63,116 nt of DNA from Desulfovibrio sp. (GTDB lineage: Bacteria; Desulfobacterota; Desulfovibrionia; Desulfovibrionales; Desulfovibrionaceae), in contig JAFQNG010000068.1 in the NCBI GenBank assembly GCA_017396005.1, positions 1-63,116 of the forward strand, given 5' to 3'. Shown piece by piece: positions 1 through 11,288 of the stretch (within the stretch, counting starts at the first letter, position 1; each line of letters starts with the position of its first letter). The translations under genes and the position numbers were made by a program. The notes beneath the pieces are model-generated. The model was not told the DNA's origin. It saw nothing but the letters and a program-made list of their open reading frames with translations, and ran no database searches.

Positions 1-129
1 CGACACAAAATAGAAATCATGTTTGGCAGACTTAAGGATTGGCGCAGAATTGCCACGCGTTATGACCGTTGTGCCCATACATTCTTTTCTGCCATTTGCA
101 TTGCTGCCATTGTTATCTTTTTTATTTAA
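1..129 (+). mobile_element. IS5-family transposase, C-terminal fragment
   Basis: Open from the first base to a TAA at 127-129, giving the last 42 residues of a DDE transposase. The peptide contains IEIMFGRLKDWRRIATRYDR, the usual IS5-family C-terminal signature, whose Glu is the last residue of the catalytic triad. The 5' part lies outside the window, so whether this element is intact cannot be seen. The sequence after the stop (about 131-165) should hold the right end, but the left partner is missing. A broken relative lies at 38661-39166. Confidence 0.85.
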
Positions 130-356
130 TGAGTCCTGAGACTAAACAAATCGGGGTAGTCTAAAACATTCTGGGAAAATACGTCAAAGCCTGCTGTTAC
201 ACAGTGTAACTTTTATTTTAAAAAATTTTGTTACAGCAGATGTACGGCGTTTTATGCCCCCCTTTCACGGGATACCTTTCGGTAGTCCCCTGCAGGAGAG
301 GAAAGGACTCTCTTTTCAGAGCGGGTAGCTAATCCGCACCTAGCCGGGAAATGTCA
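130..356. other. Non-coding, structured stretch downstream of the toxin-antitoxin pair
   Basis: No convincing gene. It holds a perfect 15-bp palindrome at 196-210 (GTTACAC, one spacer base, GTGTAAC). CTGCTGTTACA at 191 and TGTTACAGCAG near 229 form an imperfect larger inverted pair around an AT-rich core. Near 269-289 GGGATACC and GGTAGTCCC form a hairpin with one bulge. Part of this is probably the right end of the IS5 element and the 3' region of the minus-strand toxin-antitoxin operon. I cannot assign a specific RNA family. Confidence 0.4.
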
Positions 357-713
357 CTACACGCTCAAAAGTCTGCGCGGGTCTATGTTCAACACCTCTG
401 CCAGTTTCCGAGCGTTCTGCTTGCCAATGGGGCGCCTGCCATTTTCCATTTCGCTGATATGTCTCCGGGGTATCCCTGTCTTCCCGGCAAGTTGCACCTG
501 GGTCATTCCTTCGCGGTAACGTGCGCCAGATAACAGAACTCTGGGAAGTTCTTCGTCTGAATATGGCAGCACTTCACGCCAGGGCACAGACTCCTGCGCT
601 GGCTCAAATCCAAGTCCTCTCATGGCCTGCACCGCCTCGGCTACACGGAAGGAGGGTACAGCAAAGGAAAGGATTACGGTCTCAGTATGGGGCGCGTTCG
701 TGTGTCCCTGCAT
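357..713 (-). CDS. XRE-family antitoxin of a type II toxin-antitoxin pair
   Basis: 118 residues. The C-terminal half is a helix-turn-helix of the XRE/HigA type (around TQVQLAGKTGIPRRHISEME). The N-terminal half (about residues 10-60) is a small domain typical of antitoxins paired with RelE-like toxins. The ATG at 713 is preceded by GAGGTGAC, a good ribosome site inside the toxin gene, and the two frames overlap by 32 bp, so translation is probably coupled. By family knowledge it would neutralise the toxin and repress the operon. No operator could be defined. It lies next to the tRNA-derived island boundary, a common place for such modules. Confidence 0.8.
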   Translation of the reverse strand: MQGHTNAPHTETVILSFAVPSFRVAEAVQAMRGLGFEPAQESVPWREVLPYSDEELPRVLLSGARYREGMTQVQLAGKTGIPRRHISEMENGRRPIGKQNARKLAEVLNIDPRRLLSV

Positions 714-1014
714 ATGTCACCTCGATAAGCTGTATTCCATTCGGTGATTCTTCCCACACTGCCACATATGTTGGATGACCTTTTTTTAGATGGCAGTGGT
801 GACGGCGTTCACCGAGTTTTCCATAATTGGGCCAGTCACCACGGACGGGGCCAGAGTCTTCCATATCGGCAATCAGCAGCGCCAAAGTTTTCTTGATCTT
901 TTCAGGGAGCTTGCTCACCCCCTTTCTTGCCCGATTGTGGATATTGAAAGTATCGGTCAGGCTTCCCCTTGTAGAGACGACCTTCTTGCGTTCTCGCCCT
1001 AATGCCCGGAGCAA
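682..1014 (-). CDS. RelE/HigB-like toxin of a type II toxin-antitoxin pair
   Basis: RelE-superfamily protein, expected to be a ribosome-dependent mRNA interferase. The fold is visible from the first strand (FNIHNRARKGVSKLPEKI) through GPVRGDWPNYGKLG, HHCHLKKGHPTYVAVWE and the C-terminal VEVTY-like strand and THERAPY. The reading frame is 110 codons from a TTG at 1014, but the family normally starts about 20 residues later, just before FNIHN, where no ATG or GTG exists in frame. A GTG further in would remove the first strand. The start is therefore uncertain, and the original start may have been lost or changed when the element inserted beside the tRNA. Toxin-first order as in higBA. Confidence 0.75.
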   Translation of the reverse strand: MLRALGRERKKVVSTRGSLTDTFNIHNRARKGVSKLPEKIKKTLALLIADMEDSGPVRGDWPNYGKLGERRHHCHLKKGHPTYVAVWEESPNGIQLIEVTYAGTHERAPY

Positions 1015-1080
1015 TGGTTTCGGTTTTTCTGGCAGCCATGCGCGTTATCCTTCACCTCAATTCTGGCCCCACATTTTGCT

Positions 1081-1120
1081 TGTTCAAAGGTCGTGCGTTC
1101 GAATCGCGCCGGGCGCGCCA
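1081..1120 (+). tRNA. tRNA 3'-end fragment, probably tRNA-Arg: attachment-site duplicate
   Basis: The 40 bases read as a tRNA from the variable loop to CCA. They contain a T-arm (GTGCG, loop TTCGAAT, CGCGC, all five pairs formed with one G-U), the 3' acceptor strand CGGGCGC, discriminator G and encoded CCA at 1118-1120. The matching 5' acceptor strand (GCGCCCG) and a D-arm are absent upstream, so this is only the 3' end. The GCGCCCG acceptor suggests tRNA-Arg. Tyrosine integrases use this part of a tRNA as core site and duplicate it at the far end of the inserted element. Confidence 0.65.
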
Positions 1121-1130
1121 AAGAAAATCA

Positions 1131-1170
1131 AGGGGTTATGATATAAGCGTCATAACCCTGTTTTCTTTTG
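1131..1170 (+). terminator. Rho-independent terminator behind the tRNA fragment
   Basis: Perfect 9-bp stem GGGTTATGA (1133-1141) and TCATAACCC (1150-1158) with an 8-base loop, followed by TGTTTTCTTTT. It directly follows the tRNA CCA, so it is best read as the native terminator of the tRNA gene that the island interrupted. It may also stop minus-strand transcripts from the M23 peptidase gene. Confidence 0.8.
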
Positions 1171-1214
1171 CCTACGTTACCCCTGCACTGTGCATAAACT
1201 GACCCCGTTTTCTG

Positions 1215-2597
1215 TCAGCTGTTTTTTTTCTGTTTATGTCCAGCTTTTTTTTCTGCCTTCTCCTCTCTTTCCTGCACTATGCTGCCTGCCGTGTATTCTG
1301 CAAGAGGCTTTTCACCTTTCAGATATGCCCGTTCTGTTGCCATTATTTGCAGAAAAGCGGGCATGTCCTTCTTAGAAACAGGTGTACTTCGTGGGTTGAT
1401 AGCCTTAGTTGGATCAATAAATCTGCCATTCTGCCTGATTCGAAAATCCAGATGTGGTCCGGTAGAAAGACCGGTACTGCCTACAAAACCAATGACCTGA
1501 CCCTGCCGAACACTGCTCCCTTTTTTCAGACCTCTGGCATAACCGGAAAGATGAGCATACATGGATTCCAGACCGGCATCATGTCTGATAATAATATGAT
1601 TGCCGTAGCCCCCAACCCAACGACGCAACGTAACAACGCCATCACCTACAGCCTTGACAGGCGTACCAGTAGGTGCCGCGTAATCCACACCAAGATGTGG
1701 CCTTCGTATACCAAGGATTGGATGTCTGCGGCTATGTGAAAAACGGGAAGTCAACCTTGTAAAAGCAAGAGGGGCCTGTAAAAGCGTCTTACGCAGACTT
1801 TCTCCTTTTTCGTTGAAATAGCCTGTATGCCCCTTGGCCGTCTGAAAAAGATATCCTTCAAATGTCTTGCCACGATTTGTAAAATGTGCAGCCAACACAC
1901 GGCCATATCCCTTGTACTCTCCCTCCCGATAACGCTTTTCCACCAGTGCAGAAAAAGAATCCCCTTCCTGGATGTTTCGTATAAAATTTATCTCAGAGCC
2001 GAACATTTCTGCCAGCTGCAGAGCCAGCTGTGGGCTCTCCCCTACATCTGCCACTGCCTGAAACAGACTGTCGTTGATTGTGACCTCTACTCTTTCCAGC
2101 AATATACTATATTTAATAGGCTCTACTCTTGCAATAGGCTCTTCTGCTCCTTCAACGACCAGTCGGTGACTTTTATCTATCTCATATTCAAAACGTTTGA
2201 CGCGTCCTGTAGCTGTATCGGTCACGATAACATAGGGCTGACCGGCTCTGAATGAACGCATGGAGAATACCTCACGCGCTGCGCTGATGTAATCATGCAC
2301 ACAGTCTGTACCAGTATCTTCGAGTATCTTACTGATGGTATCACCCTTTTCTACTGTGCCTTTATGAACAGCCTCATCAGGTACAGAATTCTTGCTTTCT
2401 TCAGATAATGATACAGATTTTTCTGACGAAGTAAGACCTATAGCCTGCGAGAGCGCAGATTGTTGCATCTGATTTTCTGGTGAGACTTCTGTAGAAATTT
2501 TCTCAGGTACAGTCAATAATTGACGCCCTGTATGTTCAACTAACAGCCCGCCTGTCAGTACAACAAATAAAATAGTCACCAGCCAGTAACGTCTCAT
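1215..2597 (-). CDS. M23-family murein endopeptidase with OapA/LysM-like domain
   Basis: 460 residues, expected to cleave peptidoglycan cross-links in the periplasm. An N-terminal membrane anchor or signal (WLVTILFVVLTGGLLV) is followed by a linker, an OapA/LysM-like segment starting near HKGTVEKGDTISKI, and the M23 domain in the C-terminal third. The zinc ligands are visible in HLGVDYAAPTGTPV (H-x3-D) and in YAHLSG and GPHLDFRI. The layout matches MepM/YebA-type endopeptidases. I chose the ATG at 2597, which has GGAG six bases upstream, rather than the GTG one codon earlier. It is transcribed away from dnaA and ends facing the tRNA terminator. The C-terminus is Lys/Glu rich. Confidence 0.85.
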   Translation of the reverse strand: MRRYWLVTILFVVLTGGLLVEHTGRQLLTVPEKISTEVSPENQMQQSALSQAIGLTSSEKSVSLSEESKNSVPDEAVHKGTVEKGDTISKILEDTGTDCVHDYISAAREVFSMRSFRAGQPYVIVTDTATGRVKRFEYEIDKSHRLVVEGAEEPIARVEPIKYSILLERVEVTINDSLFQAVADVGESPQLALQLAEMFGSEINFIRNIQEGDSFSALVEKRYREGEYKGYGRVLAAHFTNRGKTFEGYLFQTAKGHTGYFNEKGESLRKTLLQAPLAFTRLTSRFSHSRRHPILGIRRPHLGVDYAAPTGTPVKAVGDGVVTLRRWVGGYGNHIIIRHDAGLESMYAHLSGYARGLKKGSSVRQGQVIGFVGSTGLSTGPHLDFRIRQNGRFIDPTKAINPRSTPVSKKDMPAFLQIMATERAYLKGEKPLAEYTAGSIVQEREEKAEKKAGHKQKKNS

Positions 2598-2827
2598 CAC
2601 CTACTCCATAATGAAAATATAGATCTCTGCTCTCATCCAGACAATGAGACCATCATAGTATATGACTGTTTATCTTATACAGTCTGTTGCAATGATCGTA
2701 ATTTGTCTTTCTTCCTGCCCCAGCCAAGAAATAAGGCTTGTTCAAAAATTATTTTTATGCTATATTTATATATGGTTTTTCACTATTTCGAACAGTTATG
2801 AACTTTATTCACAATTTTCATACAAGC
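2598..2827. promoter_or_regulatory. Intergenic control region between the M23 peptidase and dnaA
   Basis: 230 bp that must hold both divergent promoters. Visible items are an inverted repeat GACTGT/ACAGTC (about 2663-2683), an AT-rich run at about 2745-2775, and one DnaA-box-like 9-mer TTATTCACA at 2805-2813 (one base from TTATCCACA). TTTCAC followed by TTATGAAC at about 2778-2802 resembles the motif repeated before dnaN. A single weak box is not enough to call the replication origin. Confidence 0.4.
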
Positions 2828-4141
2828 ATGCTCAAAACCACATTGCGGCAATTCCTGCCAGGGGATAACGGTCAGGGCTGGCTCGACAGTCTGTGCCTTT
2901 ATCAGGAAGGTGACATCATCAGAGTCACCTTTCCTCATGCCTATTTTGGCGCATGGTTCTCACGCCATAAACGCAGCCTTTTCGAAGAAGCCCTGAACAG
3001 ACATTTTAAGGGGGGGATGCCACGCATCTGCTATCAGTCGACGTCTGTATCGACAGAGACCTTCCCCATGTCTTTTCCCTTAACCGAATCTTCTGCCACA
3101 AACCTACTTCACTTGGAGCGCTCCGACAATATCCCTGACAGGGCCGCAGAACAACAGGATTACTTTGCCTCATTCTTGAGCAATGCTAAAAATGCCTTCC
3201 CTTTAGCGGCAGCCAAAGAGGTTGCTTCACACGCTCCGGGAACTATCTATAATCCTTTTCTGTTGTGCGGGCGCAGCGGTACTGGTAAAAGCCATCTTCT
3301 GCAGGTTCTGGAAAAGGCATTTTCGGGTAAAACATTGCCTGGTCGCGTTATCCGGCAAAAAGCTCTCACATTCTGTCGCGATAATGCAGTCAGTCTCGTC
3401 CGTCCCGAAGTATTTTGGCAGGATTGTGCTGTTCTCCTGCTGGATGATCTTCAAGAACTTATTGAGCATCATCTTTGGCAGCAACAGATAGCTGCACTCA
3501 TGGACGCCTGTCCACGAGAGGCAGAACGTATGCATCAGATGATCTTTGCCTATGCTGCTCCTTCTCAGACGCTAAAAACCTTTGATGAACGCCTTTACAG
3601 CCGTCTTGAGGGCGGACTTGTACTTGAGCTTCTTGAACCGGACCTAGACGTCAGGTTGCGATATTTACAAATTCTGTGCAGGGAACGTCAGTTACATCTT
3701 GGTCGGGATCAACTGATGTATCTGGCCCAGCGCTGTACTCAGTTCAGGCTCCTGCAGGGTCTCATTCTCAAACTAGAGGCCTTTGTAAACATCCGCGGCA
3801 GGAATCTGAGTCCTTCTGATCTGGAAAATATCGTACGAACAGGAGGAGTTGCACGTCTTCCAGCCTGTCGGGATATCCTTACAGGTGTAGCCGCCAGTTT
3901 CAACCTGCGTCCTGAAGATATTCTGGGCAGCAAACGCCGCCCTGACCTGGTACTCGCTCGACAGATGGCCATGTATGTCTGCCGTCAGCGTCTGGGGCTT
4001 TCCTATCCTGAACTGGGACGCGCTTTTGGTGGCAGAGACCACAGCACAGTTATCTATGCTATTAAAAAGATTAAACAATTAATGAAAACTGACAAAACTG
4101 TCTATCACAAGGTGACAGAGCTGGAAAATATGACCTTCTGA
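2828..4141 (+). CDS. dnaA: Chromosomal replication initiator protein DnaA
   Basis: 437 residues. The AAA+ domain has a Walker A motif GRSGTGKS (about residue 150) and a Walker B motif LLLDDLQEL. The C-terminal DNA-binding domain carries the signature FGGRDHSTVIYAIKKI, which reads DnaA boxes. The N-terminal domain is short and poorly conserved. The frame extends 30 codons upstream with alternative ATGs at 2738 and 2798, none with a clear ribosome site. I chose 2828 because MLKTTLRQFL resembles the start of Desulfovibrio DnaA proteins. dnaN follows after 145 bp. Confidence 0.93.
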   Translation: MLKTTLRQFLPGDNGQGWLDSLCLYQEGDIIRVTFPHAYFGAWFSRHKRSLFEEALNRHFKGGMPRICYQSTSVSTETFPMSFPLTESSATNLLHLERSDNIPDRAAEQQDYFASFLSNAKNAFPLAAAKEVASHAPGTIYNPFLLCGRSGTGKSHLLQVLEKAFSGKTLPGRVIRQKALTFCRDNAVSLVRPEVFWQDCAVLLLDDLQELIEHHLWQQQIAALMDACPREAERMHQMIFAYAAPSQTLKTFDERLYSRLEGGLVLELLEPDLDVRLRYLQILCRERQLHLGRDQLMYLAQRCTQFRLLQGLILKLEAFVNIRGRNLSPSDLENIVRTGGVARLPACRDILTGVAASFNLRPEDILGSKRRPDLVLARQMAMYVCRQRLGLSYPELGRAFGGRDHSTVIYAIKKIKQLMKTDKTVYHKVTELENMTF

Positions 4142-4217
4142 CCTTGGGTGTACTTGGTATGCGCATGAGCAAAATGCACTAACAGTCCAGCTGAGCAAAA
4201 GGAACTGACTAAAAAAA

Positions 4218-4258
4218 TACTTTTATTTCAGTATGTTATCGAAGATATGAACAAAATA
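4218..4258 (+). repeat. Copy A of a recurring AT-rich motif, in the dnaN leader
   Basis: TTTCAGTATGTTATCGAAGA followed by TATGAACAAA, immediately upstream of dnaN. Two close relatives lie at 43773 and 43952, matching over TTTCA(A/G)TATGTTAT, two or three variable bases, then AA..TATGAACA. The ends are a weak inverted pair (TTCAgTAT/ATATGAA). It could be a promoter of a particular class or a regulator site. Its function is unknown. Confidence 0.5.
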
Positions 4259-4286
4259 ACAACCATAATAATAAAAAGGAATATAT

Positions 4287-5441
4287 ATGAAACTCATATT
4301 TAATAAAGAAACTGTCATCGAGGGCCTCCAGAAGGCTGTAGCAATTCTTCCCACTAAGGCAGGAGCTACCTATCTTCGCTCCATCTGGCTCAAAGCCTCT
4401 GAAGAAAGCCTTTCCATAATGTCTACAGATGCCAACATAGAATTTACCGGGCAGTATCCTGCCCAGGTGATGGAGGAAGGGCTTATCGGTGTACAGGGCC
4501 GCGCCTTTGTGGATTTGATTCGCCAGTTGCCAGCAGGAGAAATAAGGATGACTCTGGACGGTGCCTCGGGCAATCTTCTTCTGGAGCAGGGACGACGTAG
4601 CTACAAACTGCCAGTAAACGGACCGGAGTGGTTTCAAAACTTTTCTGACTTTCCGTCCGAAGATGCTGTAGTCTGGTCCGGTGATTTTCTGCAGGATATC
4701 CTGGATAAGGTGACATTCTGTATCAGTGACGATGATGCCATGGATGCTATTGCCTGTCTTTGTATGAAACCTGCAGAAAACGGCCGTATAGACGTCTGTG
4801 GACTTAACGGACATCAGTTTGCACTTGTCTCTTTCTTGCATGATGATCTGGCTGCACGTCTGCCGAAAAACGGGATACTTATTCAGAAAAGATATCTACA
4901 GGATATTAAAAAATGGCTCGGTAATGATGAGATAGAGTTGAATATCACCGATAAACGCCTCTATCTGCGCAGTATGGGAAGGGCGGAAAGCCTTAGTCTA
5001 CCTCGTGCTGCTCATGAATATCCAGATTATAATATTTTCATGGCAAAACTTTCGGAAGAGGGAGTCAGACCCATGAATCTGGACCGTAAAGAAGGTATGG
5101 AAGCTCTCAGTCGTATTCTTATCTTCAATACTGATAATGATCGCTGTACCTATATGGATCTGAATGCAACTGAAGTACGTCTGTCTGCGCAGGGGCAGGA
5201 TATAGGTTCAGCTACAGAAAGTCTGGAAATCAATTACTCCGGTGATATCTCACGAATTGCCTTCCCTACACGTAATTTACTGGATGTTTTTGGTCATTTT
5301 ATTTCTGGGAGACTGGATATGTTGCTGACAGATCCTGAAGGTCCCTGTGGTATACGTGGTATCGAAGATCCCGACTATACGGTTATCATCATGCCCATGA
5401 AGGTTTCTGAAGCTACCTATTACAGTGAAGAAGACGTCTAG
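4287..5441 (+). CDS. dnaN: DNA polymerase III beta subunit (sliding clamp)
   Basis: 384 residues. It forms the dimeric ring that tethers DNA polymerase III to its template. The three-domain clamp pattern is readable (KLIFNKETVIEGLQKAV at the start, QGRAFVDLIRQLP in domain I), and the C-terminus (DYTVIIMPMKV) matches the clamp ending that helps bind partner proteins. It ends with a short acidic tail, slightly longer than in E. coli (366). AAAAGGA lies upstream of the ATG. It sits 145 bp after dnaA and 24 bp before gyrB, the usual order near the origin. Confidence 0.95.
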   Translation: MKLIFNKETVIEGLQKAVAILPTKAGATYLRSIWLKASEESLSIMSTDANIEFTGQYPAQVMEEGLIGVQGRAFVDLIRQLPAGEIRMTLDGASGNLLLEQGRRSYKLPVNGPEWFQNFSDFPSEDAVVWSGDFLQDILDKVTFCISDDDAMDAIACLCMKPAENGRIDVCGLNGHQFALVSFLHDDLAARLPKNGILIQKRYLQDIKKWLGNDEIELNITDKRLYLRSMGRAESLSLPRAAHEYPDYNIFMAKLSEEGVRPMNLDRKEGMEALSRILIFNTDNDRCTYMDLNATEVRLSAQGQDIGSATESLEINYSGDISRIAFPTRNLLDVFGHFISGRLDMLLTDPEGPCGIRGIEDPDYTVIIMPMKVSEATYYSEEDV

Positions 5442-7859
<2,418 letters not shown>

Positions 7860-7986
7860 TATTTAATATTATATAATCTGAAAATTATTTGCGCTGTATT
7901 TTCTATGAAAAATATATTGTAGGCGCATAAGCGTATAGTTACAGTACTATGTCTATCTGACCTGAAAAACAATCAGTGAGGAAATT

Positions 7987-10479
7987 GTGTCTGAAGAATA
8001 TCAAGGGCAGCATCCGCAGATCAATATAGAAACAGAATTACGCCAGTCTTATTTGGAGTACAGCCTCTCAGTCATTATAGGGCGAGCTATTCCCGATGCT
8101 CGAGATGGCCTCAAACCAGTACACCGGCGCATCATGTTTGCTCAATATGAACTTGCTAATAATTATAATCGTCCGCATAAAAAATCAGCACGTATTGTGG
8201 GTGATGTTATTGGTAAGTATCATCCACATGGTGATTCGGCAGTTTATGATGCTCTGGTGCGTATGGCGCAGGATTTTTCCATGCGTGATCCTCTGGTAGA
8301 CGGGCAGGGTAATTTCGGCTCCATTGATGGTGATTCTGCGGCAGCCATGCGCTATACAGAAGTGCGCATGTCCCGTCTGGCACAGGAATTCCTCGGCGAT
8401 CTTGATAAGGATACTGTAGATTTTCGACCTAATTACGACAATACCCTGCAGGAACCTTCAGTCATGCCGACCAGAGTCCCCAATCTGCTGGTCAATGGCT
8501 CGTCGGGTATTGCTGTAGGCATGGCAACCAATATTCCTCCGCATAATCTTGGTGAGCTGTGCGATGCCATACAGCTTCTGCTGGATAAACCTCAATGCAG
8601 CGTTGATGAGCTGATGGAGATAGTAAAAGGTCCAGATTTTCCCACATATGGTTTTATCTATGCGGGTAAAGGACTTCGCGATGCCTATCATACAGGCCGA
8701 GGAACAGTAAAAATACGTGGCCGTGTAGAACTGGAAGAGAGAAAAAAAGGCCTGCAGTCTGTGGTCATCAGGGAAATCCCTTTTGGACTCAATAAATCCA
8801 GTTTAGTAGAAAAAATTGCATCTCTGGTCAATGACCGTAAAATAGACGGTATAGCAGATCTTCGAGATGAATCAGATCGTAGAGGTATACGTATAGTTAT
8901 TGACCTGAAACGTGGAATCATTCCAGATATAGTTATTAATGCTCTCTATAAGTTTACTCCTTTAGAATCCAGTTTTGGCATTAATATGCTGGCTGTGGTA
9001 GACAACAGGCCTGTTCTCCTTAATCTGAAGAGTGCATTAAACTGCTTTATAGATCACCGGCGGGAAGTTGTCATAAGGAGAACCCGTTATGATCTGGCTA
9101 AAGCCGAAGCCAGAGCACATATCCTTGAAGGATTACGTATTGCCATCGACAATATCGACAGGATAGTTTCCCTGATTCGGAATTCTGCCAGTCCGGAAGA
9201 AGCCCGTCAGCGGCTTATGGCTGATTTTACTCTTTCTGAATCACAGGCCAGGGCTATTCTTGAAATGCGTCTGCAACGTCTGACAGCTTTGCAGCGCGAT
9301 GAACTTATATCTGAATATAATGAATTGCTCCATAAAATAGAATTTTATAAGTCCATTCTAGGTAATACCGAGGTTTTGCGTTGTGAGATAAAGCGTGAGA
9401 TACACGAAATACGAGAAACTTTCGCCACGGTACGTCGTACTGAAGTGTTGGCTGAGACTCTTGTCGGTATAGATATAGAAGATCTAATACCTGATGAAGA
9501 AGTTGTCATAACGCTTTCACGGCGTGGATATATGAAGCGTACCAATCTTGAGAATTACCAGCAGCAGAGACGCGGAGGCAAGGGTATTGCTGCTGTACAT
9601 ACTGCTGAAGATGACTATGTGCAGGAGTTTTTAACTACTACCAGCCATCAGTATCTCTGTCTTTTTACCAACAAAGGACGCATGCATCAGCTTAAGGCAC
9701 ATCAGGTTCCCGAGGGCAGTCGTACAGCCAAAGGCGTACACATCAATAACCTGTTGCCGCTTGAAGATGGGGAATGGGTCACGACTGTTCTGGCTCTGCG
9801 TGAATTTGCTGAAGACAAATATTTTCTCTTTGTCACTAAAAGAGGTATGGTAAAACGTTCATCTGCATCACTCTACGCACGATGTCGAAAAACAGGGCTT
9901 CTGGCAGTAGGCCTGCGTGAGGATGACGAGCTGGTGGTAGTGCGCCCCATTCGTGAAGATGATCATATTGTCCTGGCAACAGCTGATGGTTTCTCCATAC
10001 GTTTTTCATGCGGAGACATCCGCCCCATGGGGCGCTCGGCAACCGGGGTCAAGGGTGTGGCACTGCGGCGACAAGACTATGTTGTGGCAGGTGTCATTAT
10101 TAAGGATATAGACCAGACCACAGAAATAATGTCTATCTCGGCTAATGGTTTTGGTAAGAGGACAAGTGTGGAACTTTATCGCCTGCAGTCGCGTGGAGGA
10201 AAGGGAATCATCAATTTTAAAGTGACAGGCAAGACCGGGGCAGTAGTTGGTGCCATGCCCGTTAGAGATAATGATGGGCTCATTCTCCTTACTTCAGCTA
10301 ATAAGGTTGTGCGTATCAGTGTGGAAGAAGTTCGCAGTAAGGGGCGGGCGACCATGGGTGTCATGCTGGTTCGCCTTGATGAAGGTGCACGTGTAGTCGG
10401 TTTTGACCGACTGGATGAAGGTGGTATCAATGATCGCGTCGGGATTGATCATGCTGATGCTCAAGATAGTGGAATGTGA
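7987..10479 (+). CDS. gyrA: DNA gyrase subunit A
   Basis: 830 residues, the DNA breaking and rejoining subunit of gyrase. The catalytic tyrosine is Tyr123 in MRYTEVRMS. The quinolone region reads [17 protein letters not shown], that is, the sensitive-type Ser and Asp. The beta-pinwheel C-terminal domain has the GyrA box QRRGGKG needed for DNA wrapping. It starts with GTG, with GTGAGGAAA just upstream. A 127-bp AT-rich gap separates it from gyrB, so it may have its own promoter. It ends next to a lipoprotein gene that begins 2 bp later, so the following operon may be co-transcribed with it. Confidence 0.97.
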   Translation: MSEEYQGQHPQINIETELRQSYLEYSLSVIIGRAIPDARDGLKPVHRRIMFAQYELANNYNRPHKKSARIVGDVIGKYHPHGDSAVYDALVRMAQDFSMRDPLVDGQGNFGSIDGDSAAAMRYTEVRMSRLAQEFLGDLDKDTVDFRPNYDNTLQEPSVMPTRVPNLLVNGSSGIAVGMATNIPPHNLGELCDAIQLLLDKPQCSVDELMEIVKGPDFPTYGFIYAGKGLRDAYHTGRGTVKIRGRVELEERKKGLQSVVIREIPFGLNKSSLVEKIASLVNDRKIDGIADLRDESDRRGIRIVIDLKRGIIPDIVINALYKFTPLESSFGINMLAVVDNRPVLLNLKSALNCFIDHRREVVIRRTRYDLAKAEARAHILEGLRIAIDNIDRIVSLIRNSASPEEARQRLMADFTLSESQARAILEMRLQRLTALQRDELISEYNELLHKIEFYKSILGNTEVLRCEIKREIHEIRETFATVRRTEVLAETLVGIDIEDLIPDEEVVITLSRRGYMKRTNLENYQQQRRGGKGIAAVHTAEDDYVQEFLTTTSHQYLCLFTNKGRMHQLKAHQVPEGSRTAKGVHINNLLPLEDGEWVTTVLALREFAEDKYFLFVTKRGMVKRSSASLYARCRKTGLLAVGLREDDELVVVRPIREDDHIVLATADGFSIRFSCGDIRPMGRSATGVKGVALRRQDYVVAGVIIKDIDQTTEIMSISANGFGKRTSVELYRLQSRGGKGIINFKVTGKTGAVVGAMPVRDNDGLILLTSANKVVRISVEEVRSKGRATMGVMLVRLDEGARVVGFDRLDEGGINDRVGIDHADAQDSGM

Positions 10480-10481
10480 TA

Positions 10482-11285
10482 ATGAGCCATGTGGGTCGCC
10501 TGCTGACAGGTATGATCATCTGCCTGAGCCTTGGAGCAGCCTGTGAAAGGATGCCTCTTGCGGAAGATGATCTGACAGCGGCTCTCAATGCTGTGGAGGG
10601 GCATAACTGGCCGCTTGCTGAGAGATTGCTGGAGCGCTCGCTTCGCCATGAGACTGATGCTGACAGACGTTGGGAAATCTGGAATACGCTTTTGACAGTC
10701 ATCAATGCCATTAGCCCTGAGCCGCACGCTACACTGGATTATCTGGAAGCCATGCGTGAAGAATTTGCTGATGATGATCAACGAAGCAAGGTGATACTGG
10801 AACGCATGGGTCTTCTGGCAGAGCAGCTGCATCTTTTCGAGCGGGCTGCTGAAATATGGAATATCTATGTGGGGCTGGGATGGCTGAGCGCTGAAGATAT
10901 GGTGCATGGCTATCGCCGTCTGGCGGCTATGCAGTTTCGTCAGCGACGTTTTGATGCCATGGAGGAGACCTTGCAGCAATGCCTGAGTATGCCACTGCCC
11001 GAAAATGACAAGATTATGTGTATGTATGATCTCGCAGAACAAAAAGCTGCTCGAGAAAGCTGGCAGGAGGCGGCTGATCTGGGTCAGCAGGTTATGGAGG
11101 GACTTGACGGCAATAAGGATGGCCTGTTACGCGGTCAGATTCATTTTTTGCTGGGGGATGCTCTTGAACAGCTTGGGCGCAGTGAGGAGGCTCTGCAGCA
11201 GTTTGAGCTGGCGCGCGAGGCCTACCCCAATCCGGCAGTAGTAGAGAATCGTATCGCGCATCTGCGCACAAAAAAGAAGAAGTGA
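10482..11285 (+). CDS. TPR-repeat lipoprotein
   Basis: 267 residues. An N-terminal hydrophobic segment (LLTGMIICLSLGAAC) ends in a plausible lipobox, so the protein is probably a lipoprotein facing the periplasm. The rest is helical with TPR-like repeats, for example AERLLERSLRHETDADRRWE and the C-terminal unit HFLLGDALEQLGRSEEALQQ. This suggests a protein-interaction scaffold. The partner is unknown. I chose the ATG at 10482 over a GTG at 10476 that overlaps the gyrA stop. It ends 3 bp before purF. The C-terminus is Lys-rich. Confidence 0.75.
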   Translation: MSHVGRLLTGMIICLSLGAACERMPLAEDDLTAALNAVEGHNWPLAERLLERSLRHETDADRRWEIWNTLLTVINAISPEPHATLDYLEAMREEFADDDQRSKVILERMGLLAEQLHLFERAAEIWNIYVGLGWLSAEDMVHGYRRLAAMQFRQRRFDAMEETLQQCLSMPLPENDKIMCMYDLAEQKAARESWQEAADLGQQVMEGLDGNKDGLLRGQIHFLLGDALEQLGRSEEALQQFELAREAYPNPAVVENRIAHLRTKKKK

Positions 11286-11288
11286 GCC

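Noticed and set aside
827-1141. Plus-strand protein across the toxin gene and tRNA fragment
   Set aside because: It is antisense to a well-recognised toxin and runs through the tRNA end and terminator.
2598-2827. Replication origin oriC
   Set aside because: Only one DnaA-box-like 9-mer (TTATTCACA) and an AT-rich run are visible. No cluster of boxes, so the origin is not called here although dnaA is next to it.
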